Assembly: GCA_013180625.2 (NCBI GenBank)
Contig: SNVD02011594.1
Coordinates: 46,436-110,435 of the forward strand
Direction: 5' to 3'
Origin: Boswellia sacra
Lineage: Eukaryota; Streptophyta; Magnoliopsida; Sapindales; Burseraceae
DNA: 64,000 bases
Shown here: positions 56,264-64,000 of the stretch, one piece after another
Numbering within the stretch: position 1 is the stretch's first letter
How the letters are laid out: each line of letters begins with the position of its first letter
Program-made: the position numbers and the translations under genes
The notes under the pieces: generated by a model
Seen by the model: the letters and a program-made list of their open reading frames with translations, nothing else
Told to the model about the DNA's origin: nothing
Database searches by the model: none

Positions 56264-56644
56264 AAGGCAAATGATCTCAGTCAAGAACTTCGGGAGAGGA
56301 CTGTTACTGAGCAAAATAGAAGTGAGAAGGCAATTACTCACTTCTGTAGGGGTCGTGTTTACCAGCAAGCTATGAAACATTCTTATATTGATGGGGTCAA
56401 TGGTGTGCGTAAATGGTTCCATGATCGTTACCTAGAGATTGATCAGTCTCCCATAGCTGAAGAGTTAAACTTGGTGGCATAGTGTATCCCGACAACATAC
56501 GCTGATCCTAAACAATTCCACCAATTCATACTAAAAGATGAGGATCATGAGTCAACATTAGATACAGCAGCCTAGGAAGCCAAGCAAGGAGACTCTACCT
56601 TATCATCTTCAGATGAAGAGGGAGATGATAAGGCCATTTCTTAG
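56264..56644 (+). pseudogene. Antisense ORF fragment of the Tat element
   Basis: Opposite to pol and downstream of it, the plus frame reads KANDLSQELRERTVTEQNRS, CRGRVYQQAMKHSYIDGVNG and RKWFHDRYLEIDQSPIAEEL, then TAG (56480-56482), then further polar sequence with STLSSSDEEGDDKAIS. This is helical/coiled-coil followed by an acidic tail. Tat-lineage elements are known to carry an additional antisense ORF in this place, often annotated as 'putative gypsy type transposon' (PF04195), and the fragment resembles the C-terminal part of such proteins. Function is unknown. Its N-terminal part was cut off by the Athila LTR. Confidence 0.6.
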
Positions 56645-57059
56645 AAGTAGTCAGAGTTCTTTCAACTAGGTAGATGCTTATTTATATGGAATAATAATAG
56701 TAAGGTGGTTTTTTGAGCCATGACTTTATCTTTCATTGTTTTTGTTTTTAGTTTAATACCATAGGTGATGATTTGTCCTTACTTGGACTATATGGATGCA
56801 ATCTTCTGCCAATTTTGAAATAATAAGAACTCTTAAAACTTTTTCTAGTGTTGTGCTCTTTTGCTCCTTTCATCTTCTGTGCATGCTTTTAACTTGTTCA
56901 TAAATGAGCTTTAAGGACGAACAAATTGTAATAAGATCAATCGAATACTTTATTGATAATCTCTTTATGTACGTATGGGTCTCCCTATAGGAGTTATTAC
57001 ACATGCATAAGTCCTCAGAGGGAGTTATTACATATATAAAGAGATTATGGATAATACTT
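56645..57059. other. Tat 3' non-coding segment
   Basis: Between the antisense ORF and the pol end. It has near-repeats of CTCTTTATGTACGT/AGGAGTTATTACACATGC types (56960-57040) but no gene. Confidence 0.4.
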
Positions 57060-58040
57060 TTTTAAGTGCTCAACATTCCATGGATGATGAAGTAGCCTCC
57101 CATCCATGGTGACTAGTCTACAGGTGCCTAGTCGGATGACTACTTTGACTTGATAAGGACCCTCCCAGTTAGGCCCCAATGCTCTATCAGTGGGATCTCG
57201 AGTGTTTTATAGTACTTGCCTCAAAACAAGATCTCCCTCTTGGAAAAATCGGCGCTTAACCTTAGAGTTAAAATGTCGAGTAACCCTTTATTCGTAAGTA
57301 GCAACTCTTATACTGGTGAGATCTCTTTCCTCCTCAAGAAGATCCAAGTTAAGTTGAAGGGCTTCATGATTAAGTTCTTTACTATATCCCTCAGTACGAG
57401 GTGATAGAAGACCAATCTCAACAGGAATGACTGCTTCTGAGCCAAATGCCAAAGAGTATGGGGTTGCCCCTGTTACTGTGTGGGTAGTGGCTCGATATGC
57501 CCTAAGTACTTGTGGAAGTTCCTCTGACCATGCATCTTTCCTAGCATCTAATTTAGTATTGAGGAGGTGTTTAATAGTTTTATTAACAGCCTCTACTTGA
57601 CCGTTTGCCTGAGGGTGAGCTGGAGAGGAAAAGCATAAAGAGATGTTCAACTCCTTACAGAAGATTCTAAAGTTTGAGTTATCGAATTGCTTGCCATTGT
57701 CTGTAATGATGGTGTGAGGGATGCCAAACCTATAGACAATTGATCTCTTTACAAAGTCTGTGGTCTTCTTTTCAGTAATCGATGTGAGGGGTTCAGCTTT
57801 CACCCACTTAGTGAAATAATCAATAGCAACAATAGCATATTTAACCTGTCTTTTACCCATTGGAAGATGTCCAATAAGGTCTAGTCCCCATTGGGGGAAT
57901 GGCCATGGGGCCACCATCGACGTCATGTTCTCAGGAGCTTTCCTTGGAATATTGGCACATTTTTGGCACTTGTCGCACTTAGCTGAAAATGCCTTAGCAT
58001 CCTTTTTCATGGTCGGCCAGTATATCCTTGCTTGATACAT
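57060..58040 (-). pseudogene. Tat integrase
   Basis: ARIYWPTMKKDAKAFSAKCD with CDKCQKCANIP is the zinc domain end. WGLDLIGHLPMGKRQVKYAI, TIITDNGKQFDNSNFRIFCK and HPQANGQVEAVNKTIKHLL carry the D, D and E. LPQVLRAYRATTHTVTGATP and FGSEAVIPVEIGL follow. The open frame ends at 57288; the C-terminal part (57060-57287) continues in other frames with stops (RRFFQEGDLVLRQVL-like and LGPNWEGPYQV-like sequence). Confidence 0.9.
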
Positions 58041-59578
58041 TTATAAGCTAGAGATCGAGCATCAAAATGGTTACCACATATTCCTTCGTGGATTTCTTTA
58101 AGGACATAATTAGCTTCTCCTAGGTGAATACATTTCAAAAGAGGAAAGCTAAACCCTCTTTTGTAGAGAACTCTATTAACCATGGTGTACCTTGATGCTC
58201 TCCCACTTACCCTAATTGCCTCATTTTGGTCAGCTGGGAGTTCTCCTGTATCCAGGAATTTAATGATAGGGTCCATCCAACACAGGCTATCATTTATAAC
58301 CATTGTTCTTTCTGGTGAAAGTTCATACTTTGATATACTGGGAAACTCTAGGATGACCATGTGAGAGACAGTTGATAGAAGGGGGTTTACCCTAGAGGCA
58401 ACTCTTGCTAAACTATGAGCCTTTGAATTCTCTAACCTTGAGGCTTTTATGATGTCAAAACCTTTAAAACTGCGAAGAAAGAAGTTAACTCTATCTAAGT
58501 AAGTCATCATAGTGGAGCCTTTTGCTTTATATTCTCTGCGGATCTGGTTAACCACTAATTGGGAATCGCTATGAATGGCAATCTCTTTAACTCCAAGAGA
58601 AACTGCTAACCTAAGTCCTCCAAGGAGAGCTTCATATTTTGCAACATTATTGGTAGCTTTAAAATTAAAATGTAGAGCCACAGCAACTTTTACCCATCTA
58701 GGGTTGACAAAATCAAGCCAGCTTTGCTATCAATCTTATTAGACGACCCATCAACAAACAAGACCCATGCCTTTTATAAATCCATTTCTGTTGGCATTGG
58801 TCGATCATTTGATTTTATAGTTTCTTCATCCTCTTCAACTCTACTGCCTGAAAACTCTGCAATGAAGTCAGCGACTGCTTGTCCTTTGATAGATGGTCTT
58901 GCAATATAATGTATGTCAAACTCTCCTAACTCAATGGACCACTTGATAAGTCTTCCAAAAAGCTCTGGACGATAGAGGACCTATCGTAAAGGATAATCAG
59001 TTGACACCATAACGATGCGTGCTTGAAAATATGGGCGAAGTTTTTGTGCAGCAACAACTAGGGCGAGAGCAAGTTTCTCCATAGGAGGGTACCGACCTTC
59101 AACATCTGTCAAAGCCTTACTCAGATAATAGACTGACCTCTAGATTCCCTGAGCCTCACAGATAAGAGCTCCACTAACTGCATATGCGGAGACTGCTAGA
59201 TAGAGAAAGAGTGGTTCCCCTATAATTCGTTTGGGGAGGAGAGGAGGAGAACCTAAGTACCTCTTAAGCTGTAGGAAAGCATTCTCACACTCATTTGTCC
59301 ATTTAAACTGCTTGCACTTCCTTAAAGCTTTAAAGAAAGGGTGACATTTGTCAGTCGCCCTAAAAACGAAGTGATTTAAGGCAGCAACTCGTCCAGTAAG
59401 AACTTGTATGCCTTTTAGTATTTTGGGAGACTCAAGCTATCGAAGTGCTTGGATTTTCTCAGGATTGGCCTCTATTCCCCTTTGGGTGACAACAAATCCT
59501 AAAAACTTTCTAGAGGATACCCCAAAATCACATTTGGTGGGATTCAGCTTCATATTGTGTTTTTAGAGGATATGTTAT
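58007..59578 (-). pseudogene. Tat RNase H regions and integrase N terminus
   Basis: The frame 58681-58007 has LHFNFKATNNVAKYEALLGG, AIHSDSQLVVNQIRREYKAK and YKRGFSFPLLKCIHLGEANY with HEGICGNHFDARSLAYKCIK, i.e. the second (archaeal-like) RNase H domain of Tat elements plus the His half of the integrase zinc domain. Between 58682 and 59578, frames with stops hold the first RNase H (LFLYLAVSAYAVSGALICEA, YYLSKALTDVEGRYPPMEKL) and the 'WVLFVDGSSNK' start of the second. Confidence 0.85.
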
Positions 59579-60162
59579 TCATAGGTTATCTACATGGGAT
59601 CTGGCATCCATACTCTTGGTAAGTATATCATCCACATAAACTTCCATGGTCTTTCCTAGGAGAGGAGCAAACATGGAGAGCACTAACCGTTGATAGGTTG
59701 ATCCAGCATTTTTCAATCCAAAAGGCATCATTCGATAACAGTACAACCCTCTATCTATGATGAAAGCTATTTTTTTCTCATCTTTCAAGTACATTGGAAT
59801 CTGGTTATAACCAGAATAAGCATCCATGAAGCTCAGCAATTGGTGGCCGGCTGTGGCATCAACTAGTTGATCTATCCTGGGCAATGAAAAACTATCTTTT
59901 GGGCAGTGCTTGTTCAAATATTTGAAGTTGATGCAGACTTGCCATTTTCCATTGGCTTTTTTCACCAATACGATATTGGAGAGCCATTCAACGTAGTTTA
60001 TATCTCGAATGATTCCACTTGTCAAGAGCTTTTCTACTTCTAAGGCAATCGCCTTTGAACGCTTTGGGCTTGGTACCTCATCTTTTGTTGAATGGGTATA
60101 GCTTGAGGGTTGACATTAAAGCAGTGAATAGCTACACTTGGGTCTATGCCTAGCATGTCTCC
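59579..60162 (-). pseudogene. Tat reverse transcriptase
   Basis: The frame 60025-59579: IIRDINYVEWLSNIVLVKKA, NGKWQVCINFKYLNKHCPKD, LLSFMDAYSGYNQIPMYLKD, YRMMPFGLKNAGSTYQRLVL and TMEVYVDDILTKSMDARSHV (YVDD intact). The preceding 60026-60162 holds the QKRRGTKPKAFKGDCLRS-type leader in other frames. Confidence 0.9.
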
Positions 60163-60422
60163 ATGGGACCATGCAAAAAGGTCATTGTATTCTTAGAGAA
60201 AACCAATCAATTTGTCTTTGATATAGGAAGACTCTTACCCACCTTCACCGTCTTTTCTAGATTATTCAAACAGATAAGGACGTCGTTCATTCCTTCCATT
60301 GGAACTACAACTTCCCTTTTCACAGGGTCTCGTGGATCCAAACTTTTCATCCCCTCGGAAGGTTCTCCTCAAATCATCAATAGCTTATGCATCTTCTTTT
60401 TGAAAGCCATGTTGTAACATTT
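60163..60422. other. Tat protease-RT linker
   Basis: Minus-strand sequence with stops. It includes a DLFAWSHGDMLGIDPSVAIH-like stretch near 60120-60175, typical for the region just before Tat RT. Confidence 0.55.
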
Positions 60423-60956
60423 TCAAGAGGTTCGTTGTTCACCTCTAACTTCTCCTATCCCTGAAAGTGTTGGAAACTTCAAGATATGATGATAGACACC
60501 CATTACTGCTTTGAAGTCATAAAGTGATGGCCGTCTAAGAATGGCGTTATAAACACTCGGATGATCTACCACGAGAAAATTTACCATCGTGGTTGTCTGT
60601 AGGGAGCCTTCTCCCAAAGTCACAGGTAACAAAATTACTCCTTCGGGAATAACCTTTCCTCCAACGAATCCCATTAGAGAAGTTTGGATGCCTCTCATAT
60701 CTCTACGGTTAAGACCTAGTCGATCAAACACATCCAATGACATTCTGTCAGCTGAGCTCCCGTTGTCAATTAATACTCTTTTTAGCCTTTTATTGGCCAC
60801 AATTACTGTGAGGACCAAGGCATCACAATGAGGATGATGGATACCCTGAGCATCTTGAGATGAAAAAGAGATAACGTCATAATCCCTAACATTGGTAGAA
60901 CAAGTCGTCAAGTTGACTTCATAGCGAGGGAGGTCATATCTTGCTTGCCTAGCCAA
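60423..60956 (-). pseudogene. Tat aspartic protease
   Basis: HHPHCDALVLTVIVANKRLK, RVLIDNGSSADRMSLDVFDR (DNG at the active site; Tat elements usually have DGG or DNG), LMGFVGGKVIPEGVILLPVT and FLVVDHPSVYNAILRRPSLY are the Tat protease. The frame is open for 177 codons. Confidence 0.88.
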
Positions 60957-61038
60957 GTGACTTCGGGCCTAGGCACTTGGACTAGCCAATATTCCCTAAA
61001 AAATCGTGGCTACTTCTTCTAATGGTTCTTTCCCTTTG

Positions 61039-61467
61039 TCATTCTTGTAGCTGGCCATCCTTGATAAGACCCTCAATTTGTTTTCTAAGTTCAAAGCAAT
61101 CTGCAGTGTTATGACCATGAGCCCGATGAAAATGACAAAACTTTCTCCTATCTCTTGCTCTTGGATTTGACCGTAAAGGGGCAGGTTCTTTCAGTAGTCC
61201 CTTATCTTTGATTTCTTTTAAGATATCTTGCTGTGGCATGTTAAGTAATGTGAAAGTACAGTGCTCTTCCTGGGATCGATCATGATGCTCTTGGCAGGGT
61301 TGGGTGGATGACCTTTGCAACAAGAGATGATCATTTCTAATTGTATCTCGCATGGAGCGTCGATCCGAGGTTGATCTCCGATTTCTATCGCGATGTTCTT
61401 TCCTGTGATTGTCATATGACCGTCCATCTATACGTGAGGAATTAGGCATCACTGGAGTCTTCCCAGG
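61039..61467 (-). pseudogene. Tat gag, C-terminal part with zinc knuckle
   Basis: Arg/His-rich sequence is followed by LLNMPQQDILKEIKDKGLLK and RRKFCHFHRAHGHNTADCFE (CCHC-like C-x2-H/C type of Tat gag) and LRKQIEGLIKDGQLQE. The upstream end is cut by the solo LTR at 61468. A frame start at 61554 lies within that LTR and is not a real gene start. Confidence 0.88.
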
Positions 61468-62857
61468 TGATGAATACTTAAATATGTATGCTTCATAAGA
61501 GTTTAATTCATCATATTGTATTAATAGTGTCATTAAATTCCTCAACTTAAGCATGTTTGTAGTCTTTACATCATTAGAATTACTTTCTCTTAATTTTGGT
61601 TTTGTTATAGGTTTGATAAAATGGGTATAACTTTATATTTATAGATCAAAATGGTGCAAATCTTAATGTTTTGGAAAGCTGATTTAATTATCTACAAGAT
61701 TGTATTTCACAAGCATCATCCAATTCGGGCTCTTAGTGGACCAAAAATGGGCTTGAAGTGAACCCATCTGCAGATTCGGCCCAGCTTGACCATGCCTTAG
61801 TATTTGGACCATATCTCTCAGAATACGTATCCAAATTGTATAAAACAAGATGTTCTAGAAAGCTGAGAGAAATATATACGACTTTTATGAAGACATGTGA
61901 TTACAATTCTCAATAATTCAAGGTCAAAATCGGTGGTTAAAGTCGGTTCACCTAGTTACTCCAATTGTCAAAGTTGGTGCATATAATATTTGACAATTAT
62001 TCCCTTATAAATTGACAAGTTTGCCCCTAAATGTATCTATAAATAGAGGTGTCTTGTGACCCATGAGGGCATCTTGGCCTTGCCTAGAATATCTTGGCCT
62101 GGCTGAGATCTTGTATTGTGTTTCTCTCTTGTGTTTTTATGCTACTAATGAATTTCCTTTTTCTTGCAATTTGTGTTCTTTCTCTTATAATGTCTTTCTA
62201 ATTTCTCTCTTGCTAAGGTGAAAGGGTGAAACCCTTGATATGAGAATAAGGATTCTCTAACCCTTAATATGTGCTTAATATTCTTAATCTTATAATGTTT
62301 ATTCAATATGATTTATATTTAATTTCTTAATCAATCTTGACACCACTCGTAAAGTGGAGGTCTTGATCCATTGTCGACAAAACTTGGCACATCAAATGCT
62401 TGGATCCTTTCTAGATGATGTATGGTTCTTCCTTACCGACAGGAATCTAGTTAGGAACCTGATTTGTTGTAGACATATGATGATTGGCACATTGGATGCT
62501 TGAACCCATTTACAAGAAGTGGTATAAATGTTGGTAATGAAACAAATATAATTCATATAACTAAAATGGGCTAATTATCCTTATTCGAAATATCAAGGGC
62601 GGATCCCCTAACCTTAACTCTCATTATTATTGTGTTAATTTCTCTTGTGTTTTAGTTATTCTTATTTATTAACTTGTTCTTTACTTACACTTGTTGATAT
62701 TATCTTGTCACCTCTTTGAATCGTTCATATCACATTTGCTTACCTTATAATTTGTAGCGCTAAAACTCCTTCCTCGTGGATCGACCCCGGTCTCACCGGG
62801 TTTTATTACTTCGACACTCCTATACTTGGGAGACAATCCTTTTTCGGATGTGTCACC
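61463..62857 (+). mobile_element. Solo LTR copy 2 (61468-62855) in Tat gag
   Basis: TGATGAATACTTAAATATGT...TCGGATGTGTCA is the reverse complement of the 2010-3385 LTR, roughly 90 percent alike by eye. The left flank is CCAGG (61463-61467). On the right only CC (62856-62857) follows before the adapter, so the second copy of the 5-bp duplication is cut after two bases. A TATA-like TATAAATAGAGG is at about 62037-62048. Confidence 0.88.
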
Positions 62858-62895
62858 CTGTCTCTTATACACATCTAGATGTGTATAAGAGACAG
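62858..62895. other. Nextera mate-pair junction adapter (artefact)
   Basis: CTGTCTCTTATACACATCT (62858-62876) is followed directly by its reverse complement AGATGTGTATAAGAGACAG (62877-62895). These are two Tn5 mosaic ends joined as in the Nextera mate-pair circularisation junction. Translated, they give the well-known contaminant peptides VSYTHLDVYKRQ and CLLYTSRCV. It is not biological sequence. Confidence 0.98.
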
Positions 62896-64000
62896 GCATC
62901 AGCATGGCTAGAGATCCTTGCCAATGCTTCTTGGTACGTGCGTGGGAGGTTAACAGAGAATTCCCATGCTAGAGGGAGCTCCCCTTTGATTCCTTGGACC
63001 AAACCTTGCATAGCATAACCATCATTAAATTGATCCACTCGAGCAACCTCCCGCTGGTACCTGTCTACAAATGCACAGAGTGATTCATTACAACCTTGCT
63101 TGATTGAAAGAAGGCTCTGTGCTGGTCGACTTCTTGTCTTCATATTGCTAAAGTGTGTGAGAAAACTACGAGCAAGCTCATCAAAGTTGGAGATGGATGA
63201 GGCTGGTAACCTCCTATACCATTGTTAGCTAATCCTTCAAGGGTAAGAGAGAAAGTTCTACACATTATTCCCCCTGAGACCCCTTGTATCTCCATATGAG
63301 AAACAAAAGAGTCTAAATGCTCTCAGGGGTCAGTTGTCCCTTGGTAAAGCTCAAGTTGTGGCATCCAAAATCTGTACGGGTATCTTTCCCTAAGAATATC
63401 TTCAGCAAAAGGTGACTCCCATTGTGGACGACCATCCTCTTCTCTTCCTGAACGCTTAATCAACTTCTCCAGTTTATGAATTTTTTTATCCATTTCTCGC
63501 TTGAATTTCGCATAATGATTATTTGATGCTTCCTCTTCTGAGACATCCATTGGAATAACATCTAGGCGATAATCCTTACTTCTAGGTGGTAAGTTGGGGC
63601 GATTTCTTTTTGACTAGAAGTTGCCCTTTGGAGCGTAAGGACCATGATAAGAATAGGCTGGCTGATCAACATTACTTCCTTTTGGTCCTTGCTCGACACT
63701 TGTACAACGCTTTTTGTTTAAAGACTGATGAAGGTCTACTGTTGCCAATCTTTGTTCAGATTTGAGAAGTGGAGAAGGGGGAATCTTTGGGCAACCATCT
63801 CCTCCCTAAACAATAGGATAGGAAAGATTTGGTTGAATGACCTTTTAGAGAGGAAATCCAGTGGTCTGGGTGACAAAGTCAGTATGTCCACCAATATTAG
63901 TTGGGACATTAGCTACTATCATAGCATTCCTTGAGGTGTTTCCAGTAGCATTTCCAGTCTATCGAGTACTCTGTCCAAAAGCTTGATTGAACATGGTCAC
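62896..64000 (-). pseudogene. Tat gag, N-terminal part
   Basis: SLLSIKQGCNESLCAFVDRY, QREVARVDQFNDGYAMQGLV and NLPRTYQEALARISSHADA (62896-63143) are the gag capsid domain end. Before it, WESPFAEDILRERYPYRFWM and PQLELYQGTTDP (63323-63400) are the start of the Tat gag domain, and EREMDKKIHKLEKLIKRSG-like sequence gives a coiled coil. Frame changes lie near 63150-63320. From 63600 to the right edge only low-similarity gag leader sequence remains. Confidence 0.85.

Larger units (their letters stand above)
56262..64000 (-). mobile_element. Tat-type Ty3/gypsy element, interrupted
   Basis: Minus-strand gag, protease, RT, RNase H and integrase have the sequence style of Tat (Retand-like) elements: CHFHRAHGHNTADC knuckle, DNGSSAD protease, AYSGYNQIPM RT and HPQANGQVEAVN integrase. 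A plus-strand ORF follows the integrase. Athila is inserted at its left side, a solo LTR at 61468-62855, and an adapter artefact at 62858-62895. The 5' LTR lies beyond the right edge, and the 3' LTR is lost. Confidence 0.9.

Noticed and set aside
62708..62905. Minus ORF of 65 codons with a PVSYTHLDVYKRQ segment
   Set aside because: It is translated adapter plus solo LTR, not a gene.
1..64000. CRISPR arrays, bacterial operons, phage or organelle insertions
   Set aside because: No regularly spaced repeats, no prokaryotic gene clusters and no recognisable plastid or mitochondrial genes were seen on either strand.

Overview
The window is plant nuclear DNA, almost certainly from a eudicot. It carries remains of RPS5-like CC-NB-ARC-LRR (CNL) resistance genes, plant Ty1/copia and Ty3/gypsy retrotransposons (Tork-type copia, chromovirus, Athila and Tat types), hAT and Mutator-like DNA transposons, and AT-rich spacers. 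I see no bacterial, organellar or rRNA/tRNA gene content. The species cannot be named from the sequence.

Layout. 1-5268: 3' part of a decayed copia element (copia-1), itself carrying a solo LTR (2010-3385, target duplication GATAA). 5780-14751 (minus): one CNL pseudogene, CNL-1, cut into three by a 4.58-kb copia element (copia-2, 6576-11152, target duplication ATTCC) and a 1.7-kb hAT element (12592-14294, target duplication ATAGTCYA). 14752-18550: AT-rich spacer with repeated copies of the CNL upstream region and fold-back MITEs. 18559-18729: an unrecognised 56-residue cysteine-containing secreted-peptide ORF. 19451-20446: LTR-like repeat abutting the first codons of another CNL (CNL-3). 20890-24430: a duplicated promoter-type segment, one copy holding a hAT element, the other attached to a prolamin-like (ECA1-type) secreted protein gene with an in-frame TGA (23151-23519, minus). 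24961-31390 (minus): a second CNL pseudogene (CNL-2) split by full-length copia-3 (25632-30986, target duplication AATTG). 32006-37800: two hAT elements with perfect 8-bp target duplications, a 1.79-kb Mutator-like element with about 130-bp terminal inverted repeats, and a copia tail (copia-4).

37860-64000 is a pile of Ty3/gypsy elements: a heavily decayed plus-strand element, a nearly intact minus-strand chromovirus with two LTRs (42921-48908), a 3'-truncated Athila element (48909-56261), and a Tat-type element (56262-64000) with a short antisense ORF downstream of its integrase. A second copy of the solo LTR sits in the Tat gag (61468-62855). Immediately beside it, at 62858-62895, is a perfect 38-bp Nextera mate-pair junction adapter. 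That is library-construction sequence left in the assembly, so the join there is not trustworthy.

The recurring theme is a degenerating resistance-gene cluster that has collected transposons inside its genes. Nested order, target duplications and LTR divergence give a relative history. No complete intact host gene is certain; the small-peptide ORF and the prolamin-like gene are the best candidates. I found no evidence for a new multi-gene biological system.
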